A stretch of DNA of 64,000 nucleotides from Mycolicibacterium baixiangningiae (GTDB lineage Bacteria; Actinomycetota; Actinomycetes; Mycobacteriales; Mycobacteriaceae): the NCBI RefSeq assembly GCF_016313185.1, contig NZ_CP066218.1:1364001-1428000 (forward strand), read 5' to 3'. Position numbers and translations under genes: made by a program. Within the stretch, counting starts at the first letter, position 1. Each line of letters starts with the position of its first letter. Below the pieces are notes generated by a model, which was given only the letters and a program-made list of their open reading frames with translations, did no database searches and was not told the DNA's origin. This document shows, in pieces, positions 53,575 to 61,158 of the stretch.

Positions 53575-54918
53575 TTATTCGGGCTCGCCGTCCTGGTCTT
53601 TGTGGTCGGTGAGGTAGCGCTGTGGGTGGAAGTAGTTATTGACTCGGGGTTGGCCGGTGTCGAGGTGTTTGGGTGGGATCCAGTGGGTGCGGCCGTTGCC
53701 GGGGCGTTCGGTGGTGTATCCGGTTTTCTCGACCATGAGGTTGCCGGGTTGGCAGGCCAGGGTGAGGTCGGGGATGTCGGTGCGCCCGCCTTTGGCGTGG
53801 TCGTGGGTGTGGTGGGCTTCGGTCCAGTAGAACGGCACGGTGCAGTGGGGGTGGGTGCATCCGCGATCCCGTGCGAACAGGGCCAATCTCTGAGCGGTGG
53901 TGGCGTTGCGGCGGGCGCGGCCGAGGTAGAGGATTTCTTCGGTGTGGTCGTCGAACACCGCCAGGTAGTGCCGGGAGCGTGCGGCCATCCGGATCAAATC
54001 CCGGATGGGGAGTTTGTTACCGCCGCCGGTGTCGGCCCACCCCGCCGCACGTTCGAGTTCGTTGACGGTGGTGGTGGCGACGATGGTGGCGGGCACCCCG
54101 GCGACCTGACCGAGGGTCCCGGATTCCACGGTGTCACGCAGGACCCGTTTCAGCGCGTCGTGGTGGCGTTGTTCGGGGGTGCGGTCATCGCGTCCGGTGT
54201 GGGTGTCGTCGTGGGGCAGGTTGACCCCGGGCGCGGCGTGTTTGGCGGCCGCCACATCCCATAGGGCGCGGGTTTCGGCGTCGATGTAGCCCTCGACGCG
54301 GCTCATCCCATCGGCTTGCTGGCGACCCATTTTCAGGCTGCGGCGCCGCTGCTGAGTTGCGTAGTCGGGTTCGGTGCCGTCCTGGTCGATGAAGTCCAGC
54401 AGGGCTTTGGCGGCCTTCTTGAGCTGGTCGGGTCGCAACTCCTTCGCGTGGCCGACGAGGGTGTGTTCGTAGTCGTCGCGGCGGGCGAAGGACACCCAGA
54501 CGGGGAGTTTCTTGACGAAGTCCTGGATGACCTCGACATGCTCGCGGCTGATCTGCCCGCGCGCGACCGCGGCGGCGGTGTGGGCCAGGTCGGTGCGCAC
54601 GCGTTGCCCGGTGAGGGTGACCCGCGGCCCCAGCTGGGTGGCGTCGGTGAGCCGTTGTGTGGCGTCTTTGGCGGTGATCCGCAGGTGGTTGGCCAGCACA
54701 TCGCGCAGCGAGGTCCCACCCAGGTCATGCGGATTGGCTTCCTCGACCAGCCGCGCGGTCAACCGGTGCTCCACGCTGGGCACCGCCCACACCGCCTGCT
54801 TGATCCGATCCAACTCCCCGACGATCTGCGGATGGGTCAGGTCGTTGATGGAGGCGGCCTGCATCTCCGTGACGGCCGCCAACAGGCGATCGACCGCGGT
54901 GCTGAACTCCCCATCCAT
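53575..54918 (-). CDS. DUF222/HNH endonuclease-domain protein (13E12 type)
   Basis: A 447-residue protein of the mycobacterial 13E12/REP family. DUF222 covers residues about 25-310, with ISREHVEVIQDFVKKLP and DTHTGRDDRTPEQRHHDALK. The C-terminal HNH-like region reads RGCTHPHC then TEAHHTHDHAKGGRTDIPDL and LACQPGN. The last position, usually His, is Asn here, so nuclease activity is uncertain. ATG 54918 begins 4 bases after a perfect LexA box, so expression is SOS-induced. It is absent from the ppx-kdpE junction in M. tuberculosis and is a likely horizontally spread gene. Confidence 0.9.
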   Translation of the reverse strand: MDGEFSTAVDRLLAAVTEMQAASINDLTHPQIVGELDRIKQAVWAVPSVEHRLTARLVEEANPHDLGGTSLRDVLANHLRITAKDATQRLTDATQLGPRVTLTGQRVRTDLAHTAAAVARGQISREHVEVIQDFVKKLPVWVSFARRDDYEHTLVGHAKELRPDQLKKAAKALLDFIDQDGTEPDYATQQRRRSLKMGRQQADGMSRVEGYIDAETRALWDVAAAKHAAPGVNLPHDDTHTGRDDRTPEQRHHDALKRVLRDTVESGTLGQVAGVPATIVATTTVNELERAAGWADTGGGNKLPIRDLIRMAARSRHYLAVFDDHTEEILYLGRARRNATTAQRLALFARDRGCTHPHCTVPFYWTEAHHTHDHAKGGRTDIPDLTLACQPGNLMVEKTGYTTERPGNGRTHWIPPKHLDTGQPRVNNYFHPQRYLTDHKDQDGEPE

Positions 54919-54921
54919 GCA

Positions 54922-54937
54922 TCGAACACTAGTTCGA
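54922..54937. promoter_or_regulatory. LexA (SOS) box of the HNH gene
   Basis: TCGAACACTAGTTCGA is a perfect match to the mycobacterial SOS consensus TCGAAC-N4-GTTCGA. On the minus strand the spacer supplies a -10-like TAGTGT 7 bases before the start codon, so LexA would cover the promoter of a leaderless message. Confidence 0.9.
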
Positions 54938-54966
54938 ACCACCGACAAATAATGGCCGCGCCGAAG

Positions 54967-56844
54967 TCAGCCGCCCGAGCGCAACACCGGATGCAGCTTG
55001 TCGAGCACCGACGGGTCCTCGATGGTCGAGGGCAGCGGTTCGTCACGGCCTTCGGCGATACCGCGCATCGTCTTGCGCAGGATCTTGCCCGAGCGGGTCT
55101 TCGGGAGCGCCGGGACCACATCGACCCGTCTGAGCGCCGCGACCGCGCCGATGTTGTCGCGCACGGCCGCGACCAGTTGCGCTTCGATCCCCTCGGCGTC
55201 GGCGCCGGTCTTGAGGACCACGAAGCCACGCGGCACCTGCCCCTTGATCTCGTCGGCCACCCCGATCACCGCGCATTCGGCGACCGCGGGGTGTGCGGCG
55301 AGCACCGCCTCTATCGAGCCCGTCGACAAGCGGTGCCCGGCCACGTTGATCACGTCGTCGGTGCGGCCCATCACGAACAGATAGCCGTCCTCGTCGATGT
55401 AACCACCGTCGCCGGTCAGGTAGTACCCGTCGAACGCCCGCAGATAAGAGGCGACGTAGCGGTCGTCGTCACCCCAGAGCGTCGGTAGCGTGCCGGGCGG
55501 CAGCGGCAACTTCACGCAGATCGCGCCCTCTTCGTTCGGATTGCATTCCGAGCGGTCCGACCGCAGGATCCGGACGTCGTAACCGGGCATCGGCACCGTC
55601 GCGGAGCCTGGTTTGACGGGCATCTGTTCGACGCCCATCGGGTCGGCGGCGATCGCCCACCCGGTCTCGGTCTGCCACCAGTGATCGATGATCGGAATGC
55701 CGAGCCTGTCCGACGCCCACTGGTACGTGCCGGGGTCGAGCCGTTCACCGGCCTGGAAGAGGTATTCGAGCTTCGACAGGTCGTACCGGGCGAGTTCGCG
55801 GCCCTGCGGATCCTCCTTCTTGATCGCGCGGATCGCCGTCGGCGCGGTGAACAACGCTTTGACGCCGTACTCGGAGGCGACCCGCCAGAACGCGCCCGCA
55901 TCGGGCGTGCCGACCGGTTTGCCTTCGTAGAGAACGGTTGTCGCACCGAGGAACAACGGCGCGTAGACGATGTAGGAGTGGCCGACCACCCAGCCGACAT
56001 CCGAGGCGGCCCAGTAGACGTCGCCGGGTTGGGTGTCGTAGATGTGGCGCATGCTCCACAGCAGGGCGACCGCGTGACCGCCGTTGTCGCGGACGATGCC
56101 CTTCGGCTTACCGGTGGTGCCCGAGGTGTAGAGGACGTAGAGCGGGTCGGTGGCGGCCACCGGCACCGGGTCGACGGGATCGGCCCCCGCGACCAGTTCG
56201 GCCCAGTCGTGGTCGCGGCCCCCGGTGAGCTCGCAGCGGTGGTGGTCGCGCTGCAGGATCACGCACGCGGCGGGTGGGTGCTCGGCCATGTCGAGCGCGG
56301 CGTCGATCATCGGCTTGTATTCGACGGTGCGCGTGGGTTCGACGCCGCAGGACGCGGATACGACCACGGTCGGGCGGGCGTCGTCGATGCGGGCGGCGAG
56401 TTCGTGGGCGGCGAATCCGCCAAACACCACGGAGTGCACCGCGCCCAGCCGCGCGCACGCCAGCATCGCGATCAGCGCCTCGGGCACCATCGGCAGGTAG
56501 ATGACGACGCGGTCGCCCTTCTCGACGCCCAGCCCACGCAGCGCGCCGGCGAACCGCGCGGTTTCGTCGAGCAACTCGCGGTAGGTGTAGGTGCGCTTGC
56601 TGCCGGTGACCGGGGAGTCGTAGATGAGCGCGGCCTGGTCGCCGCGACCGTCGTCGACATGGCGGTCCAGGGCGTTGGCGCAGGTGTTCAGCTCCCCGTC
56701 GGGGAACCAGCGGTAGAACGGCGGATTGGTGTCGTCGAGGATGCGGGTCGGCTCGCGGATCCAGGTGACCGCGGTGGCGGCGTCCGCCCAGAACTTCTGG
56801 GGATCTTCGATGCTGGCCGTGAACAGGTCGCGATAGCCGCTCAT
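54967..56844 (-). CDS. prpE: Propionyl-CoA synthetase (acetyl-CoA synthetase family)
   Basis: Activates propionate (or acetate) to acyl-CoA via the adenylate. The 625-residue ANL enzyme has VLYTSGTTGKPKGIVRDNGG (P-loop), the WWQTETGW motif, YLTGDGGYIDEDGYL, and the C-terminal PKTRSGKILRKTMR with the catalytic lysine that bacterial acetyltransferases modify. DNGGHAVALLWSM and the overall pattern favour PrpE over Acs. No prpBCD genes are nearby. It follows a GCGAGCAGACGC palindrome and kdpE on the same strand. Confidence 0.9.
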   Translation of the reverse strand: MSGYRDLFTASIEDPQKFWADAATAVTWIREPTRILDDTNPPFYRWFPDGELNTCANALDRHVDDGRGDQAALIYDSPVTGSKRTYTYRELLDETARFAGALRGLGVEKGDRVVIYLPMVPEALIAMLACARLGAVHSVVFGGFAAHELAARIDDARPTVVVSASCGVEPTRTVEYKPMIDAALDMAEHPPAACVILQRDHHRCELTGGRDHDWAELVAGADPVDPVPVAATDPLYVLYTSGTTGKPKGIVRDNGGHAVALLWSMRHIYDTQPGDVYWAASDVGWVVGHSYIVYAPLFLGATTVLYEGKPVGTPDAGAFWRVASEYGVKALFTAPTAIRAIKKEDPQGRELARYDLSKLEYLFQAGERLDPGTYQWASDRLGIPIIDHWWQTETGWAIAADPMGVEQMPVKPGSATVPMPGYDVRILRSDRSECNPNEEGAICVKLPLPPGTLPTLWGDDDRYVASYLRAFDGYYLTGDGGYIDEDGYLFVMGRTDDVINVAGHRLSTGSIEAVLAAHPAVAECAVIGVADEIKGQVPRGFVVLKTGADAEGIEAQLVAAVRDNIGAVAALRRVDVVPALPKTRSGKILRKTMRGIAEGRDEPLPSTIEDPSVLDKLHPVLRSGG

Positions 56845-56870
56845 ATCGGCACGGTATACCGACCCCGTGC

Positions 56871-56930
56871 GCGAGCAGACGCAAAGTCCCCCGAAATCTG
56901 TGCCAAAACGGTGATTTCGCGTCTGCTCGC
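56871..56930. repeat. Long imperfect palindrome (GCGAGCAGACGC family), copy 2
   Basis: GCGAGCAGACGC (56871-56882) and GCGTCTGCTCGC (56919-56930) are perfect inverted arms, with CGAAATC/GATTTCG nested inside. It lies between the end of kdpE and the start of prpE and may terminate kdpE. Confidence 0.85.
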
Positions 56931-56937
56931 TAGGGGG

Positions 56938-57618
56938 TCACTGCTGGAACCGGTACCCCATCCCGGCTTCGGTGAGCAGGTGCACGGGGCGCGATGGGTC
57001 GTCTTCGAGTTTGCGGCGCAGCTGAGCCAGATAGACGCGCAGATAGTGCGTTTCCTTCGCGTATGCCGGGCCCCATACCTCTTTGAGCAACTCGTCACGC
57101 CCGACGAGTTTGCCGCGGTGGCGCACCAGCATCTCGAGCATGCCCCACTCGGTCGGGGTGAGATGGACTTCCGCGCCGTGCTTGGTCACCCGCTTGGCCG
57201 CGAGGTCGACGGTGAACGAGGCGGTCTCGACGACGGGTTCGTCGCCGTCGGACGCCGCTGTGGCGCGGCGCACGGCAGCCCGCAGCCGGGCCAGGAGTTC
57301 GTCCATGCCAAAGGGTTTGGTGACGTAGTCGTCGGCGCCGGCGTCCAGTGCTTCGACCTTGTCGGCGGAGTCGGTGCGGGCGGACAGCACGATGACGGGT
57401 GCCGACAACCAGCCGCGCAGCCCGGCGAGCACCTCGATACCCGAGATGTCCGGAAGGCCGAGGTCCAGCACAATGACGTCGGGTCTGTGGTCGGCCGCGG
57501 AGCGCAGCGCCTCGGCGCCGGTGGCGGCGGTGGTGACGTCGTAGCCGCGGACCGACAGGTTGATCCGCAATGCCCGCAGGATCTGTGGTTCGTCGTCGAC
57601 GACGAGCACCCGGGTCAT
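56938..57618 (-). CDS. kdpE: Two-component response regulator KdpE
   Basis: A 226-residue OmpR/PhoB-type regulator. The receiver domain has VLVVDDEPQ, the phospho-acceptor Asp in VIVLDLGLPDISG, and KPFGMDELLARL; the winged-helix output domain is residues about 130-226. It normally activates kdpFABC on potassium limitation or osmotic stress. It overlaps kdpD by four bases, but no kdpFABC genes are seen here. Confidence 0.93.
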   Translation of the reverse strand: MTRVLVVDDEPQILRALRINLSVRGYDVTTAATGAEALRSAADHRPDVIVLDLGLPDISGIEVLAGLRGWLSAPVIVLSARTDSADKVEALDAGADDYVTKPFGMDELLARLRAAVRRATAASDGDEPVVETASFTVDLAAKRVTKHGAEVHLTPTEWGMLEMLVRHRGKLVGRDELLKEVWGPAYAKETHYLRVYLAQLRRKLEDDPSRPVHLLTEAGMGYRFQQ

Positions 57619-60140
57619 GCGACGGCCTCCTGCGGTGCGGGGAGGTCGATCTCGACCGTCAGGCCCCCACCCGGGGTGTCGCCCGCGGTGACGGTACCGC
57701 CCATCGCCTCGACGAATCCGCGTGCGACCGACAGCCCGAGTCCGACGCCGATGGTGGTGTCTTGATCACCGAGGCGCTGGAAGGCGCCGAACACCTGGTC
57801 CTGCGCACCGGAAGGGATGCCGGGTCCCGTATCGGCGACGGCGATCAGCACCCGGTCGCCGACGCGTCCCGCGGTGACGCGCACTGGTCGGCCGGGCGCA
57901 TAGCGCAGGGCGTTGTCGATCAGGTTGGCCAGAGCGCGTTCGAGCAGACCGCTGTCCGCGGCCACCACGCAACCGTCGACGTCGACGTCCACGCGGTCGA
58001 TCTGATCGTGACCGGAACCCGTTGAGCCGCGGCTGATTCCGAGCAGTGCGCGCTGCACCGTCTCCTCGAGGTACACCGGGCGCAGTTGCGGGCGTACCAC
58101 TCCGGCGGCCAGGCGCGAGGAGTCGAGCAGGTTGGCGACCAGAGCGGTCAGCTGGTCGACCGACTCTTCGACGGTGGCCAGCAGTTCGGCTCTGTCGTCG
58201 GCGGAGAAGGTGACCTCGTCGGTGCGCAGGCTGGACACCGCGGCCTTCGCCGCGGCCAAGGGGGTGCGCAGGTCGTGGCTGACCGCCGAGAGCAGTGACC
58301 GGCGCAGCTCGTCGGCGCGGGTGATGGCCTCTGCCCGCCCGGCCTCCTCGATGAGCTCGCGTTGCCGGACCAGCCCGGCGGCCTGCCCGGCGACCGCCGC
58401 GAGCACACGGCGGTCACGCGCGGCCAGCTTGCGGCCGGCCAGCAGCAACCAGAACTCGTCGTCCCCGACTTCGATGGCGGTGTCCGCGGTGGCGATGTCG
58501 ACGCACGGATCCGCACCCACGCACGCAACGATTCCCGAATTCTCGCGCACCAGGCTGACCGCGCGCTGGGCGTAGGTTTCGCGAACCCGCTCCAGTAGCA
58601 CCGTGAGATCGCCGCCGCGCAGGACCGATCCGGCGAACAGCGCGAGCAGTTCGGCCTCCCGCGAGGCGTGGCCGGCTTCGCGGCGTCGGTTGGCGGCACT
58701 GTCCACCAGGGCGGCGACCGCGACGGCGACGGCGAGCAGCACCACGATGGTCAGTGCGCTGTCGGGTTCGGAGATGGTGAACGTATGCCGCGGGCTGACG
58801 AGGAAATAGTTGAGCAGAAGACCGGACAGGACGGCGGACAGCGCCGCGGGTGCCACGCCGCCGAGCAGCGCGACGAGCAGCACGCCGACGAAGAACAGCG
58901 CGCTCTCGCCGGCCACCCCGAGCATCGGGTCGAGGAGCAGGACGGTCAGCGCGCAGATCGCGGCGGGGACGACCACCGCGGCCAGCCACGACGTCGCATG
59001 TCGGAAGCGGGGCTTCGCCGTTGAGCCTCGGTGCGCCTCGTCATGGGTGACCATGTGGACGTCGATCTTCTCCGACCGCTGGACCACCGCCGCGCCGATG
59101 CCCTCGTCGAAGATGCGGGCCCAGCGGGACCGACGCGACGTGCCGATCACCAGCTGGGTGGCGTTGCGTTCGCGCGCGAAATCGAGCAGGGCGGTAGGCA
59201 CGTCGTCACCGGTGACGGTGTGCAGCGTCGCGCCGAGGCTGGCCGCGAGCTCGCGGACCCTGCCCATCTCCGGTGCCGAGACGCCGGTCAGGCCGTCGCC
59301 GCGCACCACGTGCACGACCATCAATTCGGCGCTCGACTTCGACGCGATGCGGGAAGCGCGTCGCACCAGCGTCTCGGATTCGGGTCCGCCGGTGACCGCG
59401 ACGACGACGCGCTCACGGGCCTCCCAGGTGTCGGTGATCCGGTTGTCGGCGCGGTATTTGGCCAGTGCGGCGTCGACCTGGTCGGCCAGCCACAGCAGCG
59501 CGAGTTCGCGCAGTGCGGTGAGGTTTCCACGTCGGAAGTAGTTGGACAGCGCCGCGTCGATGCGTTCGGGGGCGTAGACGTTGCCGTGAGACAGCCTGCG
59601 GCGCAACGCCTCCGGTGTGATGTCGACCAGCTCCACCTGATCGGCGGAGCGGACGACTTCGTCGGGCACCGTCTCGAGCTGTTCGATCCCGGTGATCTGG
59701 GCGACGACGTCGTTGAGGCTTTCCAGGTGCTGCACATTGACCGTCGAGACCACCGTGATGCCTGCGGCCAGCATCTCTTCGACGTCCTGCCAGCGCTTGG
59801 CGTTGCGGCTGCCGGGGATGTTGGTGTGCGCCAGCTCGTCGACGAGGGCGACCTCCGGGCGGCGGGCGAGGACCGCGTCGACGTCGAGTTCGGGGAAGCG
59901 GCCGCCGCGGTAGGTGAGGTAGCGCGGGGGGATCACCTCGATGCCCGCGAGCAGTTCGGCGGTGTTGGCGCGGCCGTGGGTCTCGACGACGGCGGCCACC
60001 AGGTCGGTGCCGCGCGCCAGCCGTCGGTGTGCTTCGCCGAGCATCGCGTAGGTCTTGCCGACGCCGGGTGCCGCACCCAGGTAGATGCGCAGCTCCCCGC
60101 GTTTCGGGCCGTTGGCCACCGTCACTGGTTCATCATCCAC
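57615..60140 (-). CDS. kdpD: Sensor histidine kinase KdpD
   Basis: An 841-residue sensor. The N-terminal KdpD domain has Walker A GAAPGVGKTYAM and ALVDELAHTNIPGSRNAKRW, followed by a universal-stress-like domain (about 245-370). Four helices lie at about 395-500, then a GAF-like region, the phospho-acceptor His in SAVSHDLRTPLAAAK, and the ATPase domain (NLIDNALRYAPG, DTGPGIP, GLGLSVARGFVEAMGG). GTG 60140 is chosen just before KRGELRIYLG; GTG 60125 is possible. In M. tuberculosis kdpFABC lies divergently next door; here that place holds an unrelated gene. Confidence 0.92.
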   Translation of the reverse strand: MDDEPVTVANGPKRGELRIYLGAAPGVGKTYAMLGEAHRRLARGTDLVAAVVETHGRANTAELLAGIEVIPPRYLTYRGGRFPELDVDAVLARRPEVALVDELAHTNIPGSRNAKRWQDVEEMLAAGITVVSTVNVQHLESLNDVVAQITGIEQLETVPDEVVRSADQVELVDITPEALRRRLSHGNVYAPERIDAALSNYFRRGNLTALRELALLWLADQVDAALAKYRADNRITDTWEARERVVVAVTGGPESETLVRRASRIASKSSAELMVVHVVRGDGLTGVSAPEMGRVRELAASLGATLHTVTGDDVPTALLDFARERNATQLVIGTSRRSRWARIFDEGIGAAVVQRSEKIDVHMVTHDEAHRGSTAKPRFRHATSWLAAVVVPAAICALTVLLLDPMLGVAGESALFFVGVLLVALLGGVAPAALSAVLSGLLLNYFLVSPRHTFTISEPDSALTIVVLLAVAVAVAALVDSAANRRREAGHASREAELLALFAGSVLRGGDLTVLLERVRETYAQRAVSLVRENSGIVACVGADPCVDIATADTAIEVGDDEFWLLLAGRKLAARDRRVLAAVAGQAAGLVRQRELIEEAGRAEAITRADELRRSLLSAVSHDLRTPLAAAKAAVSSLRTDEVTFSADDRAELLATVEESVDQLTALVANLLDSSRLAAGVVRPQLRPVYLEETVQRALLGISRGSTGSGHDQIDRVDVDVDGCVVAADSGLLERALANLIDNALRYAPGRPVRVTAGRVGDRVLIAVADTGPGIPSGAQDQVFGAFQRLGDQDTTIGVGLGLSVARGFVEAMGGTVTAGDTPGGGLTVEIDLPAPQEAVA

Positions 60141-60215
60141 CGGGTGTTCGCATTGGCCGGAGGGTCCCAGCGTTTGTCCAGGTTGGCGGGAGGTGGCGCC
60201 GACACCATCGGGGGC

Positions 60216-60890
60216 ATGATTCATTTTCGCCGTTCGCAGTCCATGCCGCGCCACGCCGTGTGCCACCGGGCGTTACGGGGGACGCCGCTGCACGTCCCCG
60301 CCGAGTTGTTGACGACGGCTTCGGTGGCGGAGTGGGTGCGACGGCGGGGGCTGGGTGTGGACGTGTCGAGCGCGTCGGAGTTGCAGCTGACGCTCGACGC
60401 GGGCTTGCCGGCGTCTCGGGTGGCGGCGCAGTGCGGTGATGTCGAGACGGTCGAGGGGGCGGTGGCCGCGGGGGTGGGGCGGTTCGTGCTCGGCGGGTGG
60501 TCGGACGTGATGTTGCTGGCGGGTCGGGCGTCGTCGCACCGGGTGGTGGTGGACGTCACCGAGCGGACGGGTGAGCGGCTGGCGGCGTCGGTGATGTCGA
60601 TGGGGAGGCTGGACGTGGTGGGGTTGCGGTGCAGCGTCTCTGGTGGCGAGGCCGAGGCGGGGGAGGCGGTGCGCAGGATGATTTCTCAGATGGCGCGGTT
60701 GCGCCGCATGCACGGGGTGATCCTGACGCGGGTGTGTCTGTCGGGGTACGGCCGGGGTGACGCGGATTCGGGGGAGCTGCGGCGAGGTGTCCTCGGGTTG
60801 CAGTTGGCGGCGGAGGAGGCGTGTGCGTCTCTGCGGTATCCGAGGCCGGCGCTGGTGTTGTCGCTTCACGCGGCGGCGTTGGTCGGCTAG
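60216..60890 (+). CDS. Degenerate LysA-like (group IV decarboxylase barrel) protein
   Basis: A 224-residue protein resembling the PLP-barrel half of diaminopimelate/ornithine decarboxylases: VAEWVRRRGLGVDVSSASEL, LDAGLPASRVAAQCGD and GVGRFVLGGWSDVMLLA follow the family order. The PLP-binding lysine expected near the N-terminus is replaced (CHRAL where YASKA-like is usual), and the C-terminal beta domain is absent. It is therefore unlikely to decarboxylate amino acids and may bind another ligand or be non-functional. It is divergent from kdpD by 75 bases, where kdpF would begin in M. tuberculosis. ATG 60216 follows GGGGGC; ATG 60243 is an alternative. Confidence 0.75.
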   Translation: MIHFRRSQSMPRHAVCHRALRGTPLHVPAELLTTASVAEWVRRRGLGVDVSSASELQLTLDAGLPASRVAAQCGDVETVEGAVAAGVGRFVLGGWSDVMLLAGRASSHRVVVDVTERTGERLAASVMSMGRLDVVGLRCSVSGGEAEAGEAVRRMISQMARLRRMHGVILTRVCLSGYGRGDADSGELRRGVLGLQLAAEEACASLRYPRPALVLSLHAAALVG

Positions 60891-60949
60891 TAGGGCGTTT
60901 CGGGCTGTTGGTTGGTCACATGCGCCCCACCCGTCTCTCGACGGAAGCG

Positions 60950-61035
60950 ATGTGCCTTTTGCCCGGCTATTAGCGACAACATCGAGGCGCGCGACAATCG
61001 AGCGACGTTGTCGCGCATAGGCGGGCACTTCACAT
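60950..61035. repeat. Nested imperfect palindrome, possible MITE-like unit
   Basis: Outer arms ATGTG/CACAT, middle arms GCCCGGCTAT/ATAGGCGGGC (9 of 10), and inner arms GCGACAAC (60973-60980)/GTTGTCGC (61007-61014) are nested. A second GCGACAA at 60991 can pair with the same right arm, giving two exclusive hairpins. It lies between the LysA-like gene and the RidA remnant. Confidence 0.7.
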
Positions 61036-61068
61036 AGTGGCCAGCCGGAACCGCGGGGACAGCTGGGG

Positions 61069-61158
61069 TCAGTCGATGACAGCGGTGGCTTCCACTTCGA
61101 TGAGCATGTCGGGTTCGGCGAGTGTGGCGACCCCGATTCCAGTCAGCCGCTCTTGCAT
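61069..61158 (-). pseudogene. C-terminal RidA/YjgF-family remnant
   Basis: A 29-codon frame with ATG overlapping the transporter stop (TGATG) reads ERLTGIGVATLAEPD, then MLIEVEATAVID and a stop. This is the usual end of RidA-type enamine/imine deaminases; the first 90-100 residues are missing. A deletion joining a transporter-ridA operon, with loss of the ridA N-terminus, explains it. It may still be translated as a short peptide. Confidence 0.65.
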
